Source: an uncultured Prevotella sp.
GTDB taxonomy: Bacteria; Bacteroidota; Bacteroidia; Bacteroidales; Bacteroidaceae
NCBI RefSeq assembly: GCF_900549175.1
Contig: NZ_URNN01000048.1
Span: forward strand, 1 to 21,676
DNA: 21,676 bases
Direction: 5' to 3'
Below the pieces are notes generated by a model. The model worked only from the letters and a program-made list of their open reading frames with translations. It did no database searches and was not told the origin of the DNA. Shown in pieces: positions 14,701 to 21,651 of this stretch. Position 1 is the first letter of the stretch, and every line of letters starts with the position of its first letter. The translations under genes and the position numbers were made by a program.

Positions 14701-15800
14701 GAACAGTGGGCGGAGCAGTGTCAGTGAAGGGTGAAGGAACCGTATATGCCGGCGACACGCTCATAGACGGCAGCACTCTTACACTGGCCAAGACTCTCAA
14801 TGTGGCAACAGGCGGTAAGGTAAGCATCCCCGTTTCGGCCACAGCATGCAACTCGCTCACCCTTAAAGGCAACATGACGATAGGCGAGGGCGTGGCTCTT
14901 GTGCTTGCCGAAGACGGACTGGACAAGGCTCCGTACGACGCAACGGTTTATCAGGTGCTCAACCTTGCTGGCGGAACCATCACCGGAACATTCTCTGAAA
15001 TCATTCCCGCAACGCCCGGTGAGGGCCAGACTTGGGACCTTTCTTCTCTCTATACCGACGGAACCATCAAGGTTGTAGGAGGCGAGAAGAATCCCGGCAG
15101 TGGCGAAGACCCGAACCCCGATGACCCGGTAGGCGAGACAAAGACAGCTCTGCTTACATGGGGCAACATGACTCCCGGGTCGTATGACGGTGAACATTCC
15201 AACAACATGCTTACCGGAACGGAGGGTGACGATGCCGAAGGCTTCTCGCTCGTTGTTACCGGCAATCTTGCAAAGAACTTTTCTGCTGCCGACAAAATAA
15301 ACGTGGAGTATAACGGTCAGACGCTTACCCGCACGACAATCAAGCTGTCGAACGGTGCCGAGGAGAGCGTGTTCATGCCCGAAGGAGCCAAGGCTACGAA
15401 GATTACCCTGTGGAGCTACACCAACGTGACAACGCCCAACCGCACGTCATATTGGTCGAATGTAGCCGGAACGGCATACACAGAGGAGAACTCCGTGATA
15501 CTTGCCCCGACGAAAGACACGGCCAATCCCAATAAGGTGTCGTTCGACCTGAACAACGTAGAGGATGTCGTGACATTCAAGAACACCGGTGAGCAACAGT
15601 GTGTCATCATCGGTCTTGAATATCACTATGGCGGCGGTACCGACGGTATAAGCACCGTTGTTGGTGGCGACAATACTCCGGTATGCGTGGAATACTACAC
15701 CATCTCAGGTGAGCGTGTGGCCACTCCGGGCAAGGGCATGTACATCATGCGTGCCAAAACAGCCACAGGCAAGACGATAACACGTAAGGTTGTTCTCTGA
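11772..15800 (+). CDS. Secreted pectate lyase-like (PL1) multidomain protein
   Basis: A 1342-residue exported protein. Residues 1-23 are a signal peptide with a likely cut after ANA. About 24-370 form a right-handed parallel beta-helix of the PL1 type found in Bacteroidetes: FPGAQGWGRFATGGR, then VTNLNDSGTGSLRDAV, VFDVAGVI, VRYMRFRMG, DHCSFSWGLDET and the repeated asparagine-rich turns. PL1 enzymes cleave pectate by beta-elimination; I have not proved the catalytic arginine or calcium ligands. DTDGDGMPDAWE (from 381) is a calcium-binding TSP3/dockerin-like loop. About 435-518 look like a fibronectin III domain. About 530-1105 are glycine/asparagine-rich repeats like autotransporter-associated beta repeats (for example NKAGSGALIV, EKVGSGDWRLTG followed by GGRLVVNG). 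A Gly/Pro/Asp linker (about 1107-1122) leads to a beta domain and a C-terminal YYTISGERVATPGKGMYIMR segment, a Bacteroidetes C-terminal sorting-like module. No SusC/SusD genes are adjacent. Confidence 0.8.
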   Translation: MKVKTTTLFLGLLLAGNSLCANAQQLAFPGAQGWGRFATGGRTGTVYHVTNLNDSGTGSLRDAVSQPNRIVVFDVAGVIRISSRIVFAKNLYVAGQTAPGEGITVYGNGVSFSGATNTIVRYMRFRMGKVGDNGKDCAGIANGTDMIFDHCSFSWGLDETFSINPDGKGANPENITISNTIMGQGLMTHSAGGLMQSNNITLYRNLYCDNSTRNNKIKGINQYVNNIVYNWKNAAYNMGGDSEGESYCNIESNLFINGPAKGGAAFTGGNDNFHFYGDDNWQDSNMDGKFDPTLVTNYSAADRQDTPYAYPELEKWPGNTLVDNLLPTVGASLPYRDLADCYMIDEVYSFGTKGALIYDEKSLIYGTPDTWNMWAGNKRVDTDGDGMPDAWEEANGTDPNKNDAMTIAANGYANIENYINSITREDRDFFLRAPLCLQHEESTQNSITVSWLDYSDNEEGFIVELEKNGEFVEVGRTAANVSVFTIMDESFEPAKSYNVRVRAYAGESVSEPSNTLTAKTRPVPVDVVDIETFAPDYTWAGGSGAWNMASTNWIEGGTYADGKNVLIAPAENIEVDITESVQPAAVVVKGDADVTLKGTGSISGTSSLNKAGSGALIVGTPQSYEGATVLHDGTYEFSTIANGGVASGIGASLEFAQNWIWAGGTYKYTGTSASTNRSATLDGNTTFNIVNKSAAISMSGSIEGAGNLTVDGAGQITVNNTEFFKYDGNLIIKGGKVLLNGEMVSKAGLGTVGKLVMAGGTFATSSGNDKNPTYTFPIEATADTYSYVSLFRNCLIKSAVSGSGTLEWEVNWVREYIEGDWSKFTGRVVVNGTGKAGNSQFAVRNGTGIQNGTFDLKGKAQIVGGKNQSTYYLGGLSGAAGTFLSGFDVKNAGSGTWIVGSANTDETFDGVIDGRSQKGQDGTTSIEKVGSGDWRLTGKNIYKGTTQIRGGRLVVNGNNSGAGAYTVNANATLAGKGTVGGAVSVKGEGTVYAGDTLIDGSTLTLAKTLNVATGGKVSIPVSATACNSLTLKGNMTIGEGVALVLAEDGLDKAPYDATVYQVLNLAGGTITGTFSEIIPATPGEGQTWDLSSLYTDGTIKVVGGEKNPGSGEDPNPDDPVGETKTALLTWGNMTPGSYDGEHSNNMLTGTEGDDAEGFSLVVTGNLAKNFSAADKINVEYNGQTLTRTTIKLSNGAEESVFMPEGAKATKITLWSYTNVTTPNRTSYWSNVAGTAYTEENSVILAPTKDTANPNKVSFDLNNVEDVVTFKNTGEQQCVIIGLEYHYGGGTDGISTVVGGDNTPVCVEYYTISGERVATPGKGMYIMRAKTATGKTITRKVVL

Positions 15801-15919
15801 CAGTACGGTCATTATGTAAACTGTCGGGGGATTTGTTTCCTGATGGTTTGTTGAGATAAAGGTCGCTCCTAAGCATAACTTGCAATCAGAAAGTTTCAAT
15901 TTGATTTTTTGAATGTGGT

Positions 15920-15927
15920 TATGTTTG
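15920..15927 (+). promoter_or_regulatory. Possible -7 motif before the helical-repeat gene
   Basis: TATGTTTG fits TAnnTTTG and lies 72 bases before the preferred ATG at 15999. It lies inside the longer open frame that begins at 15909, and so argues against that earlier start. No clear -33 box. Confidence 0.35.
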
Positions 15928-15998
15928 GGAGTGATTTTTTATTAAGCTCAAATCTGATACTGATTTGTGGTAAACATTTTCAATACAATAGAAATTAC

Positions 15999-16517
15999 AT
16001 GATAACGAGAGAGCGGCTGAAAGGGGCATATAGTGAGGGAGAGGCATTGGCTATATATAAAGAGGTGAAGCCCGAAGGAGACTTTATCGGCTTCTGTAGT
16101 AAATACATGTATGATGAAGACAGTCTGGTGGTACGCAATGCTTTGTGGGGACTGACTAAGGCTGGCAACAGCGAGATAAGGGAGCTTCAACCTTTGAAGG
16201 ACAGCCTTATCACCCTTGCCATGACTACGGACAATTCTTCCATCCGCAGGTTGTCGCTTAATTTGGTGGAACGAATGAAGATGGAAAAGGACGAAGTGAG
16301 AACTGACTTTCTTGATTTCTGTATGGAGCATATGGTTGATGTGCGGGAATATCCCGGCATCCAGTCGCTCTGCATGAAACTTGCTTTTAGGATGTGCGCC
16401 TTTTTCCAGGAGCTGGCGGGCGAGATGTTCCGCATCGTAAGTACGATGGAAATGGAGTATTACAGTCCTGCTGTGAGGAGTGTAAGAAACAGAATTCTCA
16501 AAGGAAAAATGAAATGA
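15999..16517 (+). CDS. Small HEAT-like helical protein
   Basis: A 172-residue protein from the preferred ATG at 15999 (MITRERLKGAYSEGEALAIY). An earlier in-frame ATG at 15909 would add 30 residues that look unlike coding sequence and would cover the putative promoter. The protein is entirely helical in appearance, with paired-helix spacing such as DSLVVRNALWGLTKAGNSEI and NSSIRRLSLNLVERMKMEKD, which resembles HEAT/ARM repeats. No signal peptide, membrane helix or catalytic motif is visible. It is probably a cytoplasmic scaffold or binding protein; the partner is unknown. GC content is lower than in the neighbouring pectate lyase-like gene. It ends about 120 bases before a strong terminator hairpin. 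Confidence 0.65.
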   Translation: MITRERLKGAYSEGEALAIYKEVKPEGDFIGFCSKYMYDEDSLVVRNALWGLTKAGNSEIRELQPLKDSLITLAMTTDNSSIRRLSLNLVERMKMEKDEVRTDFLDFCMEHMVDVREYPGIQSLCMKLAFRMCAFFQELAGEMFRIVSTMEMEYYSPAVRSVRNRILKGKMK

Positions 16518-16638
16518 GGAGCAAGGCGGAATAAAGGTTGGGCGGAATAAAAATGAAGCCGTATTTTTTGTATAAGGCAATGTCATAAAGGAAATCTGCA
16601 TGAAGTCACCATAAAAAATTACGCCCGAAATGAGCTAT

Positions 16639-16678
16639 AAAGAAATCCGACCAATCATATTTTTGGCCGGATTTCTTT
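16639..16678 (+). terminator. Strong intrinsic terminator
   Basis: AAAGAAATCCG (16639-16649) pairs with CGGATTTCTTT (16668-16678), one A-C mismatch follows, then CCAA (16651-16654) pairs with TTGG (16663-16666) around an 8-base loop; TTAA continues the U-rich side. It lies between the convergent helical-repeat gene and beta-barrel gene and may serve both, though the T tract favours the plus strand. Confidence 0.75.
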
Positions 16679-16768
16679 TAACATGCAGCTCCTTTGTAGT
16701 GGAGACTGTTAATGTAAATCATCAAATCTGATTTGGATATTGTCGTATTATTCAGGTCAATGACTTGT

Positions 16769-17311
16769 TTAGAAGTTGAAGTTTACACCAAACTCAAGGT
16801 CTGTGTTGTCAATACCGAAGCCGAAAGCATTTCCTTTTCCAGCCTTTTCGTTTGCAGCAGCATAACCCAAATAACCGAGCTTTGCGATAAGGTCAACTTT
16901 CTCCGATACAGCCAGCTTCACACCGGGACGTATTCCGATGCCCCAAACGGTGCCTTCAGCATCGGCAGTATAGAAATCGAAGGTCAGACCACCGTCAACA
17001 AAGAAAGAGGCAATGCCGGTCTTTGCAAATGTATAACGTGCATAAGGGGCAACATTGATGATGGCAATCGTATTGTCTGTCTTTTCAAAATCAGCATTGG
17101 CGTTTGTAGAAGTGTATCCCAACTGTATTCCTACAGCCCAATTCTCGTCAAGATTGTAGCCGATTTCGGGTTTGATGGAAAATGAGGTTGAGGTTTTGGC
17201 ACCGTCATAAGGCTTTATTGACTGGAATCCGAACGAACCACCAACGTAAACCTGTGCACTTGCTGCTAATGAAGCAACCATCATTACTGCGGCTAAAATA
17301 AACTTTTTCAT
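16769..17311 (-). CDS. Outer-membrane beta-barrel protein
   Basis: A 180-residue protein with a signal peptide (MKKFILAAVMMVASLAASA, cut before QVYVGG). The mature part alternates hydrophobic and polar residues in short glycine/aromatic strands (YVGGSFGFQSI, FSIKPEIGYNL, WAVGIQLGYTST, APYARYTF, GIGIRPGVKLAV) and ends in phenylalanine (LEFGVNFNF), the usual signal for insertion by the BAM complex. The size fits an 8-stranded barrel of the OmpA-N/OmpW-like porin family superfamily common in Bacteroidetes. Function is not known. The start is supported by the closely matching promoter upstream. It is a single-gene unit, convergent with the helical-repeat gene. Confidence 0.85.
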   Translation of the reverse strand: MKKFILAAVMMVASLAASAQVYVGGSFGFQSIKPYDGAKTSTSFSIKPEIGYNLDENWAVGIQLGYTSTNANADFEKTDNTIAIINVAPYARYTFAKTGIASFFVDGGLTFDFYTADAEGTVWGIGIRPGVKLAVSEKVDLIAKLGYLGYAAANEKAGKGNAFGFGIDNTDLEFGVNFNF

Positions 17312-17356
17312 AATTCTTTAGTTTTAATTGTGAAACAATGTTTGTTATTATGTGTG

Positions 17357-17387
17357 CAAAAATACATAATAGTTCAACACAAGCAAA
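17357..17387 (-). promoter_or_regulatory. Promoter of the beta-barrel gene
   Basis: On the minus strand a -33 TTTG (17387 to 17384) and a -7 TATTTTTG (17364 to 17357) lie 19 bases apart, an exact fit to the Bacteroidetes consensus. The leader is about 40 bases and AT rich, as in highly expressed genes of this phylum. Confidence 0.7.
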
Positions 17388-17489
17388 AAATATTCAGGTA
17401 AAAAACAGGTAGGAATGGCACTTTCTTGACATATGGATATAAAAAAGGTAAAAATAGAAAAATAGTTCATTATTATGGAATTATTTGTT

Positions 17490-17497
17490 TAATTTTG
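17490..17497 (+). promoter_or_regulatory. Promoter -7 motif of the NUDIX-peptidase operon
   Basis: TAATTTTG fits TAnnTTTG, 42 bases before the NUDIX gene ATG. The surroundings are very AT rich. A -33 TTTG at 19 bases is not found. Confidence 0.5.
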
Positions 17498-17539
17498 TAT
17501 ATACATACGTGAACATAATTATATATAACGATATACGAA

Positions 17540-18091
17540 ATGGCAGACAATCGTAAAATGGAGTGGAAAACGCTCAAGAGTGAGTATATCATTCGGCGTC
17601 CGTGGCTCACTGCCCGTCGTGATACGGTAGAGCTACCGACGGGAGTAGTCAACGATGAGTATTATGTATTGGAATATCCTGACTGGGTAAATGTGATAGC
17701 GGTGACGGCCGACGGGCGTATGGTGCTTGTGCGGCAGTACCGCCATGCTTTGGGGCAGACATGTTTCGAGATTGTGGCCGGGGTGATGGAAGAGGGCGAG
17801 AACCCGATGGATGCCGCGCGCCGTGAGTTGCTTGAGGAGACAGGCTACTCGGGAGGAGTGTGGCGTGAGCTGATGGTTGTGTCGCCGAATTCAAGCACTT
17901 GTACCAATGTAACCCACTGTTATCTGGCTACGGGGGTGGAACTCACCGCCGGCCAGCATCTTGACGAAACGGAAGATATTGATGTTTTCCTGTTCGGTAA
18001 AGGCGAAGTGCGGTCCATGCTTGAGCGCGGAGAGATAAAGCAGGCGCTGATGGCAGCTCCATTGTGGAGATATTTTGCAGAGAACAAATAA
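17540..18091 (+). CDS. NUDIX hydrolase, ADP-ribose pyrophosphatase-like
   Basis: A 183-residue cytoplasmic enzyme with a full NUDIX box at 81-103: G81, E87, then RELLEETGY, matching Gx5Ex7REUxEExGU with all metal-binding glutamates present. The N-terminal strand region (WKTLKSEYIIRRPWLTARRDTVELPTG) and LVRQYRHALG just before the box are typical of the ADP-ribose/GDP-mannose pyrophosphatase subgroup (NudF/NudK-like), where RQYR binds the substrate. Likely it splits an NDP-sugar into NMP and sugar phosphate; the exact substrate cannot be told. The peptidase gene starts 15 bases after its stop, so the two probably form an operon. Confidence 0.88.
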   Translation: MADNRKMEWKTLKSEYIIRRPWLTARRDTVELPTGVVNDEYYVLEYPDWVNVIAVTADGRMVLVRQYRHALGQTCFEIVAGVMEEGENPMDAARRELLEETGYSGGVWRELMVVSPNSSTCTNVTHCYLATGVELTAGQHLDETEDIDVFLFGKGEVRSMLERGEIKQALMAAPLWRYFAENK

Positions 18092-18106
18092 ATAACCAAT
18101 ATAAGA

Positions 18107-19516
18107 ATGATGAACAACAGAAAACTTTTCTTGTCTTTGACATTTGCCTTCGCGGCAGGCGCGATGGCACAAACAGCAGGCGGAGGATTGTCTCCGCAGA
18201 TTATCAGTGAGATACAGAAGTCGCAGAAGATGTGTGCCGGCAGCCGTGCCCTGGCCAATGCGATGGCATCCAACTCCATCGACAACCTGGCTTTGAACCA
18301 TGCCAACGCGGGTGAACTTGACACATATTTCAGCATTGAGACCCCCAAACAGTCAATCACAGACCAGCAGAGCTCGGGCCGTTGCTGGATGTTCAGCGGT
18401 TTCAACGTTCTGCGTTCCAACTTTGCGCAGCGTACAGACACGCTAACTGTCGACCTGTCTCACGGCTATCTCTTCTTCTGGGACCAGTTGGAGAAGGCCA
18501 ATCTCTTCCTTCAGGGGGTTGTAGACACGGGTAAGAAGCCTATGGATGACCCGCGTGTGCAGTTCTTTTTCAAGAATCCCATCAGCGACGGAGGCACATT
18601 TTGCGGTGTTGCCGACCTTGTAGACAAGTACGGACTTGTGCCCAAATCGGTAATGCCCGAGACTTATTCGAGCGACAACACGAGCCGCATGGCACGTCTG
18701 ATATCGTCAAAACTGCGTGAGTCCGGTCTGAAACTGCGCAAGATGGTGGCCGACGGGAAGAAGCAGGCAGACATAAACAAGGAGAAGACGGCGATGCTTT
18801 CCACCGTTTACCGCATGCTGTCGATGACCATAGGCGAGCCGCCCACGGAGTTCACCTACGCGTTCAAGGACAAGAACGGGCGCGCCGTGGGCGAGGCAAA
18901 GAAATACACTCCCATGACGTTCCGCAACGAAGTGGTGGGTACGGAGCCTATTAACGGCACGTTCATCATGGCCATGAACGACCCGCGCCGCGAGTATTAC
19001 AAGACGTACGAGGTGGAGTACGACCGCCATACATACGACGGACACAACTGGAAATACATCAACTTGCCCATGGAGGACATAGAGCGCATGGCCATTGCCT
19101 CGCTCAAGGACGGGCGGAAGATGTACAGTTCTTATGATGTGGGCAAGATGCTCGACCGCAAGCGCGGCTATGCCGACACTGAGAATTATGATTACGGCAG
19201 TCTGTTCGGCACGACGTTCGGCATGAACAAGGCCGAGCGCATCAGCACGTTTGACAGCGGCTCCACGCACGCCATGACGCTGACGGCCGTTGATCTTGAT
19301 GCCGAAGGCAAGGCAACGAAGTGGAAGGTGGAGAACAGTTGGGGCGCATCGTGGGGGCAGAATGGCTGTCTGATAATGACAGACCGCTGGATTCGCGAAT
19401 ACATGTTCCGTCTTGTGGTTGACAAGAAGTACGTTCCCGCAGACATTCTGAAGATGAGCGAGCAGAAGCCCGTCATGGTTATGCCCGAGGATCCTCTGTT
19501 CCTGGAGGACAAGTAA
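18107..19516 (+). CDS. Secreted C1 peptidase, bleomycin hydrolase/aminopeptidase C type
   Basis: A 469-residue papain-like cysteine peptidase of the C1B (PepC/bleomycin hydrolase) family. The catalytic residues are all present: the oxyanion glutamine and nucleophile in DQQSSGRCWMFSG (C93), H388 in STHAMTL, and N410 in VENSWGASWG. The length fits the family. Unlike cytoplasmic PepC, it starts with a signal peptide (about MMNNRKLFLSLTFAFAAGAMA, cut near residue 21), so it is exported, probably to the periplasm; no lipobox is seen. Two ATGs in tandem (18107 and 18110) could both serve as start. It is probably an aminopeptidase acting on peptides from outside. It follows the NUDIX gene by 15 bases and its stop is 1 base before the MITE-like copy. 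Confidence 0.9.
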   Translation: MMNNRKLFLSLTFAFAAGAMAQTAGGGLSPQIISEIQKSQKMCAGSRALANAMASNSIDNLALNHANAGELDTYFSIETPKQSITDQQSSGRCWMFSGFNVLRSNFAQRTDTLTVDLSHGYLFFWDQLEKANLFLQGVVDTGKKPMDDPRVQFFFKNPISDGGTFCGVADLVDKYGLVPKSVMPETYSSDNTSRMARLISSKLRESGLKLRKMVADGKKQADINKEKTAMLSTVYRMLSMTIGEPPTEFTYAFKDKNGRAVGEAKKYTPMTFRNEVVGTEPINGTFIMAMNDPRREYYKTYEVEYDRHTYDGHNWKYINLPMEDIERMAIASLKDGRKMYSSYDVGKMLDRKRGYADTENYDYGSLFGTTFGMNKAERISTFDSGSTHAMTLTAVDLDAEGKATKWKVENSWGASWGQNGCLIMTDRWIREYMFRLVVDKKYVPADILKMSEQKPVMVMPEDPLFLEDK

Positions 19517-19517
19517 A

Positions 19518-19668
19518 GAGGGTGTATCAAAATACAAAGGAGACAACTTGTAGGGACATATTCTTGTATTTGTCCATCAAGCAGGCCTTGAATATCAATA
19601 CGTTACGGACGGACAAATACAAGAATATGTCCCTACCAAGTTCCATGTAGCCATTTTGATACACCATC
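19518..19668 (-). mobile_element. Palindromic MITE-like element, copy 2 (inverted)
   Basis: The ends are GAGGGTGTATCAAAAT (19518-19533) and its complement with one mismatch (19653-19668). The internal 26-bp arms 19550-19575 and 19611-19636 are perfect and identical to those of the copy at 7096-7247. Aligned as reverse complement, the loop and spacers of the two copies are related but clearly diverged, so this copy lies in the opposite orientation. It fills nearly the whole gap between the convergent peptidase and copper ATPase genes and may act as their common terminator. Confidence 0.75.
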
Positions 19669-19677
19669 TCTTCGTTA

Positions 19678-21576
19678 TCAACTTCTTTTCAGCCTCAAAC
19701 TGTTCAGCACAACGCTGACACTGCTCATTGCCATGAGCGCGCTTGCCCACATGGGAGTTATCTGGAAGCTTGTTATATTATATAAAGCACCGGCCGCAAG
19801 CGGTATGCACACAATGTTATATATAAAGGCCCAGAAGAGATTCTGGTGAATCATGCCCACCGTTTTCCTTGACAGTTCGATGGCTTCGGGTATGCGCCGC
19901 AGGTCGTTTCCCATCAGTGTGACCTGCGCCACATCCATGGCCACGTCGGTACCTTGGCCCATCGCTATGCTTGCATCGGCGGCTGCAAGTGCCTGACTGT
20001 CGTTTATTCCGTCGCCAATCATGGCCACCTTGTGCCCTTCATGCTGCAGCTTTCTCACCAGATTCTCCTTATCCTGCGGCATAACGCGGCTCTGCCAATG
20101 GCTTATTCCCGCCTCACGGGCAATCTGCGACACGGCTTCCTCGTTGTCACCGCTCATCATGTAAACCTCAATGCCGGCCTTTTGCAACTCCCTTACGGCC
20201 TCGTGTGCGTTGGGTTTCAGCCGTTCGTGCCGTCCGTTTTCATCCGCCGGCATGGTCAGGGTGCCCGTCTTGTCTATCACGATGGAGTCAATTCCGCGCA
20301 GGCTTTCCAGCGCTGTGGCATCTTTGATGAGAATATTCCGCTTTGCGGCTTTGCCTATGCCGACCATCAGTGCCGTGGGAGTGGCCAGTCCCATGGCGCA
20401 CGGACAGGCAATCACCAGCACCGATACGGCCGAGAGCAGTGCATGGGGCAGGGCGGCCATGCCTCCGAAAACAAGCCATGATACGAACGTAATTATGGAT
20501 ATGGCGGCCACCGCCGGTACAAAGACCATGGCTATGCGGTCGGTTATTCTCTGTACGGGAGCCTTTGAACCCTGCGCCTCCTGCACCATCTTGATGATGT
20601 TGGCGAGCACGGTTCCTGTCCCCACCTTCTCGGCACGGAATCTGAATGTGCCGCTTTTCACTATTGTTCCGGCGAGCACTTTGTCTCCCTTGTCTTTGCT
20701 TACGGGCCGCGCCTCGCCGCTGATCATGCTTTCGTCTATTTCCGGCAGGCGTGCCGCAGTGCTGTCGCCGCGTCCGGTTTCCGTTGCCACCACCACGCCG
20801 TCGACGGGAATTTTCTCCCCCGGTCTCACCTCTATCGTGTCTCCCGGCTGCAGAGCCGACAGCGGTGCGTCGGTCACAATGCCTCCGTCTACGAGATGAG
20901 CCGTCTTCGGTGCCAGCTCCATCAGCGAGCGGATGGCCGATGCCGTGCCGCGTTTGGCGCGTTCTTCGAGCAGGCGTCCGGTCAGAACGAAGGTGACAAT
21001 CATCACCGAAGCGTCGTAATACGTGTGCCATTCTATGCCGCGCGTGCCCCAATAGCTTTCGCCCCAAAACGTGTTGAACACGCTGAATGCGAACGAGATG
21101 GCCGTGCTCAGTGCCACGAGTGTGTCCATATTGGCGGTGAAATGCCGCAGCTGCCGCCATGCCGAGGTGTAGAACTGCCTGCCGCAGTATGCCATGTTGG
21201 CCATGGCAAGCAGCATCATTGTTTGGTTGGCCGTGTCGGTTGAGCCTGTATTTATCCATCCCATGCCCACCGCCATGACGAGTATAGCAAGCGTCCACGA
21301 CACAGCCACCTTCCTTTGCAGCATGGTGAGGGCGCGCCGTTCGATGGCCTCCACGTTGCGGTCTTCCTCGATAACCATGTCATATCCTATGCCACTCAGT
21401 TCTCCTTTCATCTGTTCGGGCGTTATCACATTCCCGTCATACTCAACGAGAACCGTACGTGCCGGCAGGTTGACGGCTGCCGAAGCCACGCCTTTCAGTG
21501 ACGACAGCTTCCTTTCCACGTTGCCCGCACATCCTGCGCACATCATGCCGAGCACAGCTATTGTTTTCTTTTCCAT
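19678..21576 (-). CDS. copA: Copper-exporting P1B-type ATPase
   Basis: CopA pumps Cu(I) out of the cytoplasm using ATP. From the preferred ATG at 21576 it has 632 residues; the open frame extends to 21636, but those 20 residues would cover the promoter. One N-terminal metal-binding domain carries GMMCAGC (C13, C16). The membrane part holds the transport motif ACPCAMG (C391-P392-C393), the actuator domain the ESMISGEARPV motif (TGE-type loop as SGE), the phosphorylation site is D435 in DKTGTLT, and GDGINDSQAL is the hinge. The last helices carry YNIVCIPLAAG and MWASALMAMSSVSVVLNSLRL, typical of Cu+ ATPases (MxxSS motif). No separate copper chaperone gene is seen in the window. The gene is convergent with the C1 peptidase. 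Confidence 0.93.
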   Translation of the reverse strand: MEKKTIAVLGMMCAGCAGNVERKLSSLKGVASAAVNLPARTVLVEYDGNVITPEQMKGELSGIGYDMVIEEDRNVEAIERRALTMLQRKVAVSWTLAILVMAVGMGWINTGSTDTANQTMMLLAMANMAYCGRQFYTSAWRQLRHFTANMDTLVALSTAISFAFSVFNTFWGESYWGTRGIEWHTYYDASVMIVTFVLTGRLLEERAKRGTASAIRSLMELAPKTAHLVDGGIVTDAPLSALQPGDTIEVRPGEKIPVDGVVVATETGRGDSTAARLPEIDESMISGEARPVSKDKGDKVLAGTIVKSGTFRFRAEKVGTGTVLANIIKMVQEAQGSKAPVQRITDRIAMVFVPAVAAISIITFVSWLVFGGMAALPHALLSAVSVLVIACPCAMGLATPTALMVGIGKAAKRNILIKDATALESLRGIDSIVIDKTGTLTMPADENGRHERLKPNAHEAVRELQKAGIEVYMMSGDNEEAVSQIAREAGISHWQSRVMPQDKENLVRKLQHEGHKVAMIGDGINDSQALAAADASIAMGQGTDVAMDVAQVTLMGNDLRRIPEAIELSRKTVGMIHQNLFWAFIYNIVCIPLAAGALYNITSFQITPMWASALMAMSSVSVVLNSLRLKRS

Positions 21577-21600
21577 AACATTTTTTGTTTTATCAGACTG

Positions 21601-21608
21601 CAAAGTTA
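21601..21608 (-). promoter_or_regulatory. Promoter -7 motif of copA
   Basis: TAACTTTG on the minus strand fits TAnnTTTG and lies 24 bases before the preferred copA ATG, supporting that start. Several TTTGCA-like words lie upstream (21601-21652), which could be -33 elements or regulator sites. Confidence 0.5.
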
Positions 21609-21643
21609 GCCAATACAGGCTGCAAAACAGTTGCAAACTCAGT

Positions 21644-21651
21644 TAAATTTG
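21644..21651 (+). promoter_or_regulatory. Possible divergent -7 motif towards the right edge
   Basis: TAAATTTG on the plus strand fits TAnnTTTG and would drive a gene starting beyond the window, divergent from copA. There is no -33 box at the usual distance, so this is only a candidate. Confidence 0.3.

Noticed and set aside
15799..15825. GACAGT/ACTGTC hairpin after the pectate lyase-like gene as terminator
   Set aside because: Only 6 bp of stem with a 15-base loop and followed by G rather than T; too weak to list.
21577..21636. Upstream start of copA giving a 652-residue product
   Set aside because: It would include the -7 motif TAACTTTG (21601-21608) in the coding region; MEKKTIAVLGMMCAGC at 21576 is the natural N-terminus.
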